Assembly (NCBI GenBank): GCA_910579285.1
Contig: CAJTTT010000007.1
Coordinates: 18,492 to 82,491 of the forward strand
Origin: an uncultured Lachnospiraceae bacterium
Lineage (GTDB): Bacteria > Bacillota > Clostridia > Lachnospirales > Lachnospiraceae
Direction of reading: 5' to 3'
Length of the DNA: 64,000 bases
The translations under genes were made by a program, and so were the position numbers. The notes beneath the pieces were generated by a model, which saw only the letters and a program-made list of their open reading frames with translations, did no database searches and was not told the DNA's origin. Below are positions 1-8,340 of this stretch, piece by piece (the stretch's first letter is position 1; each line of letters begins with the position of its first letter).

Positions 1-310
1 CTATCAGCGGCATAACGCTTTCATAGTACGGCGCTTTCTTGTAGGCACCGGCAATTGTAAGCAAAAAGTTCTGCTTTGCTTCCGAAGTAAAATTCAGCTT
101 CGTTTCCATGATCCGCTTATTCTGTGAAGCCTTCTCAATCGGAATCGTAAAGCGGTAAGGCTTTCCGTTTAACAAAATACTGTTCCGATTTATGTACCCC
201 CGCATGATGTAATTGACATCATCCAGAATTACAAACTTATCCACTGCATTAATCAACTGCCAATATCCTATGTAAGGCATAAAATATGGCTGCATAATTC
301 CTATTTTCAT
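1..310 (-). CDS. WbqC-like family protein (partial, 3' end beyond window)
   Basis: The first 103 codons of a gene running off the left edge. The N-terminus MKIGIMQPYFMPYIGYW, followed by LINAVDKFVILDDVNYI, is the signature start of the WbqC-like family, which occurs in surface polysaccharide clusters and is thought to help make or attach modified amino sugars; its reaction is not settled. The start codon overlaps the stop of the aminotransferase gene by an ATGA, so the two are translationally coupled. The neighbouring aminotransferase and glycerophosphotransferase-like gene support a role in glycan decoration. Confidence 0.85.
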   Translation of the reverse strand, partial: MKIGIMQPYFMPYIGYWQLINAVDKFVILDDVNYIMRGYINRNSILLNGKPYRFTIPIEKASQNKRIMETKLNFTSEAKQNFLLTIAGAYKKAPYYESVMPLI

Positions 311-1428
311 TTTTTTCTGCGACCTATATCTTTCAAGAGACCAACGATTCTTTCCGCCTGATCCAGCCCCAGCTCCTCATACATAGGAATAATCAGAACC
401 TGTTTTGACAGCTTTCTCGCATTTGCAATGTCCGCATTCCTGTACTTGTTCTTAAAGCATGCCTGATCTGCCGTCAAAGGATAGAAATATTTTCTTGCGA
501 AAACATTGTTTTCCCTCAGTCTTTCAAACGCTTCGTCCCTGCTGCTTTCATAGCTGTCTTCGATCAAAATGGGGAAATAGGCATAATTTTTAGTGGCATC
601 CCTGTTTTCACTCAGCAATGAAATCCCTTTCATTTCCGAAATTTCTTTCCTGTAAAAATCATAGATTTCTTTTCTCCTGGCGAGAGCAGCACCCAGATGT
701 TTCAAATTGCACAGTCCCATAATTGCCGAGAACTCGTTCATCTTCGCGTTGGCGCCCACTTCCGTCACCAGCTCTTCTCCATGAATCCCGAAATTCTTCA
801 GATTGTAAAGCTTTTCATAAATTTTATGATCCGAAAACGTGACCGCGCCGCCTTCAATGGTGTTAAACATTTTTGTAGCGTGGAAACTGAACGCCGATGC
901 ATCCCCGAAACCGCCAATGCCTTTCCCCTTATATTTCACGCCAAATGCATGGGCGGCATCATAAATCACTTTCAGATTGTATTTATCCGCAATCTCCTGT
1001 ATTCTTTCTATGTTACAAATGTTTCCATACACATGAACCGGTATAATGGCCACGGTATGTTCTGTTATCAAATCCTCTATCTTCTCCTCGTCAATCGTGC
1101 CGTCACTCGGTTTTATGTCACAGAACACTGGCTTTAAGCGGTTCCTGACTATCGCATGTGTCGAAGAAATAAAGGTAAAGGGTGTTGTGATCACCTCTGC
1201 ATCCTGTGGAAAGCCAAAAGACTGTATTGCCAGTTCCAGCGCCATATGGCCATTCACCATCAGCGAAAGCTCCGAAACATCCAAATATCTTTTCAATTCC
1301 TCTTCCAGCTGCCAGTGGTACGTCCCCATATTAGTCAGCCAATGGGTTTCCCACAGTGGTTTGATCGCTTCTATATATTCTTCATATGGCGGCATGGAAG
1401 ACCGCGTCACCAGTATTTTTTCATCCAT
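307..1428 (-). CDS. DegT/DnrJ/EryC1/StrS-family PLP aminotransferase
   Basis: A 373-residue sugar aminotransferase of normal family length. It would transfer an amino group to a keto-sugar nucleotide, giving an amino sugar for a surface glycan. The PLP lysine is K186 in SFHATKMFNTIEGG, and DAAHAFG (residues 157-163) is the cofactor-binding aspartate region. I chose the ATG at 1428 (MDEKILVTRS) because a GAGG lies upstream with normal spacing and it falls 11 bases after the preceding gene's stop; the longer reading frame overlaps that gene. It sits between a glycerophosphotransferase-like gene and a WbqC-like gene in one minus-strand operon. The exact sugar substrate cannot be told. Confidence 0.92.
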   Translation of the reverse strand: MDEKILVTRSSMPPYEEYIEAIKPLWETHWLTNMGTYHWQLEEELKRYLDVSELSLMVNGHMALELAIQSFGFPQDAEVITTPFTFISSTHAIVRNRLKPVFCDIKPSDGTIDEEKIEDLITEHTVAIIPVHVYGNICNIERIQEIADKYNLKVIYDAAHAFGVKYKGKGIGGFGDASAFSFHATKMFNTIEGGAVTFSDHKIYEKLYNLKNFGIHGEELVTEVGANAKMNEFSAIMGLCNLKHLGAALARRKEIYDFYRKEISEMKGISLLSENRDATKNYAYFPILIEDSYESSRDEAFERLRENNVFARKYFYPLTADQACFKNKYRNADIANARKLSKQVLIIPMYEELGLDQAERIVGLLKDIGRRKK

Positions 1429-1438
1429 CCGTATAACC

Positions 1439-2845
1439 TCAGTTATGCAAAATTTCCACATCCTGCAGTAAAACCGGCTTCCCGGTCTCCTGATACAACT
1501 GCACCACGCTGCTCCCATCCCCGTAATACACATCCGACACAGCTACCGCCCGGTCCAGATCCGCAGAATCATCATAAATTCCCCATCCCTCTTCTATATA
1601 CCTGTCCCGGATTTCCCGATAGGCTTCCCAGAGCTGCGGTCTCATGGACTCAATCGTTGCCTGAATCAGTGGATGCGGCCTCCACAGAAGCGCCACCTCT
1701 TCCCTGTTTTCCAGAACCGTTTCAAACACCGACTCCATCTTTCGGATCAGTTTTTCCTCGTGTCGCAGAAGCGCATTCACGCTGATATTGTAGAAGATGA
1801 CTTTCTTCCATCCTCCATCCGGCTTTTCGATCACTTTCAGCCACTCTGCCGGAATTTCTACCTCTTCCTTCTTTGTGTTTAATACCTTGTCGAACTTCGG
1901 GGAACCAATTCCCAGAAATTTCTTTTCCAGAAATGCTCTGTCCACATGCTCCCCGGTCAACCCAAGCTCTTTTGCGGCCTTACTGTATTCATTGATATAA
2001 ATCCGCCGCATGTCTTCCGACTGGACGATGACCTTGTGGGCATAAATTGTCCCTGGCGTAAAGCAAAAATGTTTCATGCTATCAATCGCCTTTTGATTAT
2101 CGGGGGAAATCTCTCCCAAAACGAAATAGGGAATATACACCAGTTTATCCGTATAATTCTTCAAATTCTTACAGTAAAAGTAAGGATGTACACTGGTTAC
2201 ATGATTGTGTTCATCATATGGGTTGTGGACATAAATGGCATCCGGCCTGCGCGCCGCCAGATCGTACTCGTCATAACGGGTGATGGGCACATATGCCGGA
2301 TACTGGGCGCCTTCGTAATGTTCCTCCCGAAAGCTGCCGTCCGGGTTCTTGTCAAAATAAGGAATGGGAATCACATAGGCGTCACAATTCGGATCTTCAT
2401 CCGCCGCCTTCCACACACTCTCCAGGGAATCCCACATAGATGCTTTATATGGAAGAAATACAACCTCCTTTTTGTCATCAGGCAGATCGTATTTCACACC
2501 GTTGCGAAGGGCTGTCAATTGTTTTTGAATTTTTTTCGAATATTTCCTTCGCAGGTTTTCATCAGACAGATTTACACTCATCTGATAGATGTTTTCACAG
2601 TAGTCCTCAAGCGTGTGCACAAGAGGCGCAAACTTTTCCTCAAGCGTGTCAATATAAGTGCCAAGAGCAATCGCTGATTCCTGGCACTGTACAAGAGCCG
2701 CGGCGGCTCCCTGTTGATTGGAAGCGGCGGTTCTTACGATAGCATCATTGGCTTTCAGCAGCGTATCTACTGTCTGCAGCATATCTTTCTTTTTATATTT
2801 CTCCACCGTCTCAATCCCTCTTTGTTTCCGCTGTGCCGGTTTCAT
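1439..2845 (-). CDS. CDP-glycerol glycerophosphotransferase-like GT-B protein
   Basis: A 468-residue protein. The N-terminal 100 residues are helical and probably coiled. The rest looks like the GT-B fold of the CDP-glycerol glycerophosphotransferase (TagF/TagB-like) group: WRPHPL near residue 390 and DVYYGDGSSVVQLYQETGKP near the end form the nucleotide-binding C-terminal half. It probably adds a polyol or glycerol phosphate to a surface glycan. No membrane segment is visible. The start is uncertain: the ATG at 2845 has no clear ribosome binding site, whereas a GTG at 2806 follows AGAGGG with good spacing. Substrate assignment is inference. Confidence 0.75.
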   Translation of the reverse strand: MKPAQRKQRGIETVEKYKKKDMLQTVDTLLKANDAIVRTAASNQQGAAAALVQCQESAIALGTYIDTLEEKFAPLVHTLEDYCENIYQMSVNLSDENLRRKYSKKIQKQLTALRNGVKYDLPDDKKEVVFLPYKASMWDSLESVWKAADEDPNCDAYVIPIPYFDKNPDGSFREEHYEGAQYPAYVPITRYDEYDLAARRPDAIYVHNPYDEHNHVTSVHPYFYCKNLKNYTDKLVYIPYFVLGEISPDNQKAIDSMKHFCFTPGTIYAHKVIVQSEDMRRIYINEYSKAAKELGLTGEHVDRAFLEKKFLGIGSPKFDKVLNTKKEEVEIPAEWLKVIEKPDGGWKKVIFYNISVNALLRHEEKLIRKMESVFETVLENREEVALLWRPHPLIQATIESMRPQLWEAYREIRDRYIEEGWGIYDDSADLDRAVAVSDVYYGDGSSVVQLYQETGKPVLLQDVEILHN

Positions 2846-2879
2846 TCCGGCATCTATGCAGACTTAATTCATACATATA

Positions 2880-3020
2880 AATAAGGCATATTGGTCACCT
2901 GTTCAGGTGATGCGGAAATTCCGCTTCGCTCCCGGTACCTCTTCCTCTCAGAAGTTCCCAAGGGTCATGGCATACCCAATACCCGGCTTAAGCCGGCTTC
3001 TAATGCCGTCCGGCATTGCG
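2880..3020 (-). ncRNA. Hairpin-rich region 3' of the TnpB-like gene; candidate guide-RNA scaffold
   Basis: The stretch downstream of the TnpB-like stop, on the same strand, holds four compact inverted repeats: TCACCTG/CAGGTGA (2895-2910), GCGGAA/TTCCGC (2912-2924), CCGGCTTAAGCCGG (2983-2996) and AATGCCG/CGGCATT (3002-3017). In TnpB systems the omega (reRNA) scaffold is made from the end of tnpB and the element's right end, with the guide just beyond. Position and structure fit, but no consensus was tested. If right, the guide would lie at about 2865-2894 on the minus strand. Confidence 0.4.
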
Positions 3021-3145
3021 TTCCGCATACCCCCGCGAATCCGCTGCGCCGTTTTTAATCAAAAGAAATTTCCCACAGTCCTACTTCCAGTAACTGGTTT
3101 TGGTAAAATGTTCCTAAAAAGGACATTCATCTGTGAAATTTTTCA

Positions 3146-4450
3146 TTATGAACCTGATCGTCCCCGTTTTAGAACGTTTTTCGCTGCATTTTCCCGTTCG
3201 GGCAGTTTGGCTCCACAGGTATTACAGGCAAAAATTCCTTCCGCCTTTTTCCCAATCGCACCGCACTGACTGCATTCGTTACTGATGTCCTTTCCGAACA
3301 CCTCTATCAATTCAACAGACTGTTCCCTGCATTTCTGGGTCAGTCTGTCTCTCACATACCCTTTCTGCCACATATTGACAGAGCTGTTAATCCGCTTATT
3401 GACACCAGCCTTAGAACTCTGCGGCAGTTTGGGAAGGTAGATTACCGCCGGTTTTTCTGTTCGCAGCATCCTGTTGATCTCCGCATTTATGTATGTGTGC
3501 AATGCCGCTTCCAACCGATCTCTCCCTGCCATATATTTTTTTCTGCCGGGATTGTTGTCTTTGTTTTTCCGATAGCGGCTATTTCCCTTCCTGACATAAT
3601 CCGCAAGGGCAAACTGATGTTCACTGTATCTTTCCCCATAGACCGCTCCCTCGTCTGTCACAAACATGGTGCGGATTCCCATCGCCAAACCGACTTCTTT
3701 CTGGTAATCTGTGTTCTCTCTGACCCTTGTCTCCACAGGAACATGGATGACTACATTTCCCTCTTCGGGAAACAGGCGGATATAAAGCTGCCTGGTATAG
3801 CTGTTGTTGTCTGTAAGAGGAATAAAAATCCGTTTCCTTTTCTCCTTGGCCGCAAGATAAATCCCATGATTTTCATAGCGGTAAGCCCGCTCCGCCACGG
3901 CAAATCCATCGGCCGCATCCGTGTGCAGCTTTCTCAGGTGTCTGCGCACCTGTCTGCACAGATACTGGTTCAGGCGCTTTTCATCCACTTCTGCCCTGAC
4001 CTCTTCAAATGATTTCTGCCAGTCTTTAGACAAATCCATCTGCAGTCCCAGAAGAATACACTCAAAACAATGGCTCTGCTTCATAACGAACCGCAGATAA
4101 TGTCTGTCCTCCGGCATCAGATTCTCATTTTCCCGAATACACTTTTCGATTCTTGACTTGGTCTGTGTCCACTGGTTTTTGATGTCACCCAGCGCATCAA
4201 ATATAGCAAGGTAGAAATATACCGAAGGTAAGCCGAGGCTCGCCCGAAGTCCGCTTGCGGTCATTTCATTCTGCACTGTGTACCCGGGATATATTTTAGG
4301 CAGGCTTTTAATACCGCCATAACGCTGATACACATAGTTTTTTACCGCCCTGTAATCTCTCGCAATCTCCTGCAGTCTTCTCATGTCTGACTCGGAAAGA
4401 GGTTCGCTATTATATTGGCGGACGGTCTTGCATATGGTTCCTGGCGGCAT
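3146..4450 (-). CDS. TnpB/IS200-IS605 OrfB-like protein, predicted nuclease-dead
   Basis: A 434-residue homologue of TnpB, the RNA-guided RuvC nuclease of IS200/IS605 elements. The C-terminal zinc ribbon is intact (C393, C396, C409, C412), followed by the RuvC-III-like tail ENAAKNVL. All three catalytic positions look lost. RuvC-I reads VGLAMGIRTMFVTDEG with A256 where GIDLG has aspartate. RuvC-II reads VIYLPKL with P340 where the glutamate sits. RuvC-III reads PERENAA with R419 where DRDxNAA has the second aspartate. The frame is open at full length with a good GGGGAG ribosome binding site, so this is not random decay. No TnpA is present. A domesticated RNA-guided binding protein is possible; a drifting relic is the alternative. 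Confidence 0.8.
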   Translation of the reverse strand: MPPGTICKTVRQYNSEPLSESDMRRLQEIARDYRAVKNYVYQRYGGIKSLPKIYPGYTVQNEMTASGLRASLGLPSVYFYLAIFDALGDIKNQWTQTKSRIEKCIRENENLMPEDRHYLRFVMKQSHCFECILLGLQMDLSKDWQKSFEEVRAEVDEKRLNQYLCRQVRRHLRKLHTDAADGFAVAERAYRYENHGIYLAAKEKRKRIFIPLTDNNSYTRQLYIRLFPEEGNVVIHVPVETRVRENTDYQKEVGLAMGIRTMFVTDEGAVYGERYSEHQFALADYVRKGNSRYRKNKDNNPGRKKYMAGRDRLEAALHTYINAEINRMLRTEKPAVIYLPKLPQSSKAGVNKRINSSVNMWQKGYVRDRLTQKCREQSVELIEVFGKDISNECSQCGAIGKKAEGIFACNTCGAKLPERENAAKNVLKRGRSGS

Positions 4451-4476
4451 TTGACTCCCCGGCTTCTCGGATATTT

Positions 4477-4503
4477 ATTCGCAGAATTGGATATTCTGCG
4501 AAT
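4477..4503. repeat. 27-bp inverted repeat, left copy
   Basis: A near-palindrome with arms ATTCGCAGAAT and ATTCTGCGAAT. The same 27 bases occur in exact reverse complement at 6754-6780. The copy lies 27 bases upstream of the TnpB-like start codon, within its probable 5' leader, and 110 bases beyond the stop of the Uma2 gene, for which it might act as a weak terminator. The two copies enclose the Uma2 and integrase genes. Confidence 0.85.
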
Positions 4504-4612
4504 TTGAATGGATTCTGTTTACTTGCATAATGACTGCCTGCAAGGTATGTATCGTCATAAATTATACTTTAGATAAGGTGGTTTGTCAATTTTGCCACAA
4601 AAGACAACGCTG

Positions 4613-5218
4613 TCATCTTTTGACAGCAATCTCCTGATATTTTCTGAATTCTGTAAATTCAAGATACATATCTTCATAAATGCCAACCGAAATCCGTTCA
4701 GAGAAAGTATGGCATACAGGAGTATCCCATTTGTCCGCTTCATATACCGTAACACTTTCTTTTTTCGGATCGATAATCCAGTACTCCCGCACGCCTGCCT
4801 CCTGATAAAGAACAGGCTTGCGCACATAATCCATCTTTCTGCTGGAAGGCGACACAATTTCGATCACCAGGTCAGGTGCGCCGTGGCAGCCTTTTTCATC
4901 CAGACGGTCCCCATGACAGATCACCGAAATGTCAGGTTCCACATAGTTTCGATCGTCCTTTTTAATGTAAACGCCGAAGGGCGCAGGAAGAAGCTCGCAG
5001 TCACCCTTATTTTTTTCGATGTATGAACCTATTTGTAAGATAAGCTTTACAAGAATCCGCTGGTGTACTGTCATTGGCGGTGCCATCATAAACATTTCGC
5101 CGTCAATCAGTTCAGCACGTTCTCCATCGGGAAGCGCTTCAATGTCCGCAATGGTATGGCCTTTTCCTCCTTTAATCTCCATAAACAGTTCCTCTTTTCT
5201 GATTTTTGCATGATCCAT
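4613..5218 (-). CDS. Uma2 family (DUF820) putative endonuclease
   Basis: A 201-residue protein with the PD-(D/E)XK-fold pattern of the Uma2 family: GERAELIDGE, VEPDISVIC, GAPDLVIEIVSPSS and YQEAGVREYWIIDP in the usual order and at normal family length. Members are predicted nucleases, abundant in cyanobacteria and scattered in Firmicutes, with no firm biological role. It is divergent from the integrase, sharing a 364-base upstream region, and both lie inside the 27-bp inverted repeat. The ATG at 5218 is preceded by an AGGAGGGCAAG-type ribosome binding site. Confidence 0.9.
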   Translation of the reverse strand: MDHAKIRKEELFMEIKGGKGHTIADIEALPDGERAELIDGEMFMMAPPMTVHQRILVKLILQIGSYIEKNKGDCELLPAPFGVYIKKDDRNYVEPDISVICHGDRLDEKGCHGAPDLVIEIVSPSSRKMDYVRKPVLYQEAGVREYWIIDPKKESVTVYEADKWDTPVCHTFSERISVGIYEDMYLEFTEFRKYQEIAVKR

Positions 5219-5582
5219 GACTTGCCCTCCTGTTCTGCAGGAGAGTCAGAGTGTCTCAACATCAATTGTCAGACATTGTTTGGAATCTCCCGCTCTTAAA
5301 TTGTATTGGTTGATTTAAAAGCATAGAGATTCTGAAACGTAGATTGGAAACCGATATAGGAACCGATTTGTCTGACTCTGGCGTAAAATAAGATTACACC
5401 GAACATTTGTTGTCGAGAAAATATTATGCTTTGTGAACATTATAAGGAATCGTCTGGCGCGTGTCAAGCACGATAAAACGTTTCTGCTAAACCATATGTA
5501 AAATATTGTCATAATTTGTCACGAAAACTGTCATTAATGGTATATTTGTGGTCAAAAAAGTGGTCAGAAAGGAGAGTTACAT
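5219..5582. promoter_or_regulatory. Divergent regulatory region between Uma2 and integrase genes
   Basis: No gene is seen here. A possible integrase promoter is TTGTCA (about 5516) followed after 19 bases by TATATT (5541-5546); the spacing is long, so it is weak. Two direct copies of GTGGTCA at 5548-5554 and 5560-5566 sit between this -10 box and the AAAGGAGAG ribosome binding site of the integrase, where a repressor or the recombinase itself could bind. TGTCA also recurs in this stretch. A small hairpin TCCTG/CAGGA lies near 5227-5241. Confidence 0.4.
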
Positions 5583-6719
5583 ATGCCAAGACGAGGTGAC
5601 AACATCAGGAAACGCAAAGATGGAAGATGGGAAGGGCGGTATCAAGTGATATCTGCAAATGGTAAAAAGCGGTATCTGTCTGTTTATGGAAAATCTTACA
5701 GGGAAGTAAAGGAAAAGCTTGCAGCCAAAATGCAATTGTCAGGTGACATGAATTTCCCTGGCGTACCTGCCATAGAAACAGGCGGAGGATTACAGATTTA
5801 TGATACTGGTTTTTGTGTGCTTATGGAAGAATGGCTTGAGAAAGTGGCGGAAAGCAGAAAATATTCTACATATGTGAAATACAAAAAGCTTTATACATGT
5901 TATATTCAAAATCTCTTTTTCTCTGATAAGCTTTCCTGGATGTCTAACAGTCACATCCAGATTCGAATGGCCTCGCTGGATGCGTCAGATTCGACCAGAC
6001 ATAGTGTTCTGGCTTTGATCAGACAGACTTTACGATATGCTGAAAATCAATACGGTTTTCCCATGCCTGTCATCACAGGCTTTTCTCTTCAGAAGAGAAT
6101 GTCCGCAATCGAGGTTATGAACCGCACAGAACAGACCAGATTGATCCAGTTTTTGTACAGCGACATGAACATTTCTAAGGCGGGAATATACCTATGCCTT
6201 TTCACCGGCCTCCGCTTGGGAGAAGTATGCTCCCTAAAATGGGCTGACATAGATCAGGAAAGAGGGCTTCTTCACGTCAGCAGAACCGTACAGAGAATCG
6301 AAAGCAGAGAAGGACCGACAAAAACCATGCTTTTAGAGACATCCCCCAAAAGTGACTTTTCAAAACGGGCGATTCCCATATCAGACACATTGCTCTCCCT
6401 TCTCTCGAAATTTCGACAGGAGGGGCAGGAATACGTTCTGCAAAATCATAAACCGATGGAACCGCGGACTTATCAGAATCATTTTAAGAAATATCTGGAG
6501 AAAATCAATGCCCCTGATTATAACTTTCATATTCTTCGGCATACTTTTGCCACAAACTGCATTGACAGCGGAATGGATATCAAGAGCCTCAGTGAGATTC
6601 TGGGACATTCCAATGTGCAGATTACGCTAAACCGATACGTTCATCCAAGCATGGATACCAAGCGAAAATACATCAATGCGCTTTCCGCCGATTATGGTCA
6701 GTTGTGTGGTCAGGCCTAG
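5583..6719 (+). CDS. Tyrosine recombinase / phage-type integrase
   Basis: A 378-residue site-specific recombinase. Residues 1-50 resemble an arm-type DNA-binding domain (RKRKDGRWEGRYQV), 75-165 a SAM-like core-binding domain, and 175-365 the catalytic domain. The catalytic set is complete: R211 in TGLRLGEVCSLKW, H316 and R319 in HILRHTF, H342 in GHSNVQ, and Y352. AAAGGAG lies 9 bases before the ATG. No excisionase, phage or conjugation genes adjoin it. It lies within the 27-bp inverted repeat pair, so its job could be DNA inversion rather than element integration. That is inference; it may equally be a leftover of an integrated element. Confidence 0.95.
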   Translation: MPRRGDNIRKRKDGRWEGRYQVISANGKKRYLSVYGKSYREVKEKLAAKMQLSGDMNFPGVPAIETGGGLQIYDTGFCVLMEEWLEKVAESRKYSTYVKYKKLYTCYIQNLFFSDKLSWMSNSHIQIRMASLDASDSTRHSVLALIRQTLRYAENQYGFPMPVITGFSLQKRMSAIEVMNRTEQTRLIQFLYSDMNISKAGIYLCLFTGLRLGEVCSLKWADIDQERGLLHVSRTVQRIESREGPTKTMLLETSPKSDFSKRAIPISDTLLSLLSKFRQEGQEYVLQNHKPMEPRTYQNHFKKYLEKINAPDYNFHILRHTFATNCIDSGMDIKSLSEILGHSNVQITLNRYVHPSMDTKRKYINALSADYGQLCGQA

Positions 6720-6726
6720 AAAAAAG

Positions 6727-6786
6727 GTTGACTTTGTCAACAAAACAGCAAAAATTCGCAGAATATCCAATTCTGCGAATTTTTTA
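6727..6786 (+). terminator. Integrase terminator, containing the right copy of the 27-bp inverted repeat (6754-6780)
   Basis: Two hairpins follow the integrase stop. The first is GTTGAC/GTCAAC (6727-6741). The second has arms ATTCGCAGAAT and ATTCTGCGAAT (6754-6780) preceded by A's and followed by TTTTT, a good bidirectional intrinsic terminator. The 6754-6780 sequence is the exact reverse complement of 4477-4503. Confidence 0.8.
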
Positions 6787-6881
6787 ATATGAAACTTTTT
6801 CTGGAAATACCCACCCGGAAAATCTTCCTTAATATAAAAGCGGCCAAAGATATTTAAGGCGCGATTGGCAGTCCGCCGCTC

Positions 6882-6910
6882 TTGACATACAAGTCTGTAA
6901 TTGTTATATA
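6882..6910 (+). promoter_or_regulatory. Sigma-A-type promoter for the 6979 operon
   Basis: TTGACA (6882-6887), a 17-base spacer and TATATA (6905-6910). The predicted transcript starts near 6917, giving a leader of about 60 bases before the GGAAGGAG ribosome binding site and the ATG at 6979. This argues against translation from the earlier ATG at 6901. Confidence 0.75.
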
Positions 6911-6978
6911 TAGAGCATGGGAAAGTCGAGAGAGGTGTCTGCTGCCCAGAGCATATTGGGAGCGGGAAGGAGCCAAAA

Positions 6979-7353
6979 ATGCACGATAAACAGTACTTGG
7001 ATATGGTAAACCAGTGGCTGATTCTAAAGCAGGAAGGAAAAGGATTAGAAACCTGCTTAAGAAAAATGGGATATGGCTCTATTGCGGTATATGGGATGGG
7101 GCTGTACGGCAGACATGTCATAAGGGAATTGCAGACAGGGAATGTATCGGTCGCGTATGGAATTGACCGAAGAGAGCTTACGCCTTATAAAGGGATTACA
7201 ATATACCAGCCCATGAAACAGCTGCCACATGCAGACGTAATTGTTAACACAATCATCTATGACCATGTAAACGTTCAGAAGACACTTGCAGAAATTACAG
7301 ATATATCGGTTGTAAGTCTGGAAGACATCGTTTTTGAAAGTTATCAAGTATAA
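6979..7353 (+). CDS. Small Rossmann-like sugar-nucleotide-associated protein
   Basis: A 124-residue protein. The segment SIAVYGMGLYGRHVIREL matches the glycine-rich turn of a Rossmann fold, and YGIDRRELTPYKGITIY plus ADVIVNTIIYD continue the alternating strand-helix pattern. Such short nucleotide-binding modules occur beside or fused to glycosyltransferases in Firmicutes capsule loci, where they may bind a sugar nucleotide; the exact reaction is unknown. The ATG at 6979 follows GGAAGGAG with 6-base spacing. It lies 16 bases upstream of a capsular glycosyltransferase in the same operon. It is too short for a full epimerase or dehydratase. Confidence 0.6.
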   Translation: MHDKQYLDMVNQWLILKQEGKGLETCLRKMGYGSIAVYGMGLYGRHVIRELQTGNVSVAYGIDRRELTPYKGITIYQPMKQLPHADVIVNTIIYDHVNVQKTLAEITDISVVSLEDIVFESYQV

Positions 7354-7369
7354 ATACGGAGAACCCCGG

Positions 7370-8224
7370 ATGGATATAGAACAGTTTGTTTATAAAGAAC
7401 ATATTGCACAGGAACTGGAATTTAGCAAGGTATACCGTTATCTGGACAGATATGTGAGAGAAGACATTTTTACAATAACGGACATCAAAGGAAAAAAAGC
7501 AGTCAGACCAAACAGGACCGTGTGGTTATTCTGGATGCAGGGGATGGAAAATGCGCCTGCCTTGATCCGAAAATGTTGTAAATCTGTACAGAAACATATA
7601 CCAGCGGGATATGACATTGTCTTGCTGACAGAGAAAAATCTGAGGGAATATGTACAGCTGCCAGAATATATCTGGAAGAAGTACAGGCAGGGATATATCA
7701 CCACGACACATCTATCTGACATAGTCCGCATAGAACTTCTATGCACATATGGCGGGTGCTGGATAGATGCGACTGTCTTTTGCAGCGGACCGATTCCAGA
7801 ATGCATGTTGAGCGGTGACCTGTTTCTGTTTAAGGATACGCTGATGAGCAGAACAGTCATAAAAATGTCGAGCTGGTGGATGTATGCGGATCAAAAGAAC
7901 CGTCTCATCCATGCAGCAAGAAATTTACTGTATTCGTTCTGGGAAAACGAGACTGATATTCGGAACTACTATATCTTACACATCATCATATGTAAATTAG
8001 CGGAAGAAGATGCAGCTTGCAGGGCTTGTTTCCAGAAAATCCCCTATTTTAACAACAGCACGCCGCATATTCTCTATGGACGTATGGGATGGGAATTCAA
8101 TGAAAAAGACTGGCTGATTTTGAAAAACAGTACAATGGTGCATAAGCTTTCTTACAAACATAAATTCCTGCAGGGAGATATTAATAATTATTATCAGGCA
8201 CTTCTGGAAGGAAAACTTGGGTAA
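7370..8224 (+). CDS. Capsular polysaccharide synthesis glycosyltransferase (Caps_synth-like)
   Basis: A 284-residue glycosyltransferase. The diagnostic block is HLSDIVRIELLCTYGGCWID followed by ATVF (roughly residues 115-140), the DXD-like sugar-nucleotide and metal site of the capsular polysaccharide synthesis/GT32-like group. VWLFWMQGMENAP near residue 45 is the usual opening strand of this fold. No signal peptide or membrane span is seen, so it probably works at the inner face of the membrane. The ATG at 7370 has GGAG 8 bases upstream; a TTG at 7334 would overlap the previous gene. The acceptor cannot be deduced. Confidence 0.85.
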   Translation: MDIEQFVYKEHIAQELEFSKVYRYLDRYVREDIFTITDIKGKKAVRPNRTVWLFWMQGMENAPALIRKCCKSVQKHIPAGYDIVLLTEKNLREYVQLPEYIWKKYRQGYITTTHLSDIVRIELLCTYGGCWIDATVFCSGPIPECMLSGDLFLFKDTLMSRTVIKMSSWWMYADQKNRLIHAARNLLYSFWENETDIRNYYILHIIICKLAEEDAACRACFQKIPYFNNSTPHILYGRMGWEFNEKDWLILKNSTMVHKLSYKHKFLQGDINNYYQALLEGKLG

Positions 8225-8260
8225 AACACAGGGGCAATCGTTTCCGACAGAGGGCTAGGT

Positions 8261-8323
8261 ATGCAGGCAGTTATTTGGGCAGCGGGAATGGGAAACAGCG
8301 CTAATATATCCGCCTTGCCGTAA
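8261..8323 (+). pseudogene. N-terminal stub of a sugar nucleotidyltransferase
   Basis: A 20-codon frame reads MQAVIWAAGMGNSANISALP then a stop. MQAVIxAAGMG is the hallmark N-terminus of NTP-transferases such as LicC- or RfbA-type nucleotidyltransferases, where the glycine-rich loop binds the nucleotide. The frame ends before the rest of the domain, and the two-component genes lie immediately after. This looks like a gene start cut off by deletion at the end of the glycosyltransferase operon. The evidence is one short motif. Confidence 0.45.
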
Positions 8324-8340
8324 GAGCTGAAGAGGATAAC

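Noticed and set aside
4477..6780. A transposon with the 27-bp repeats as its ends
   Set aside because: There is no DDE transposase between them, no target-site duplication is evident next to the repeats, and the repeats are themselves hairpins with terminator features.
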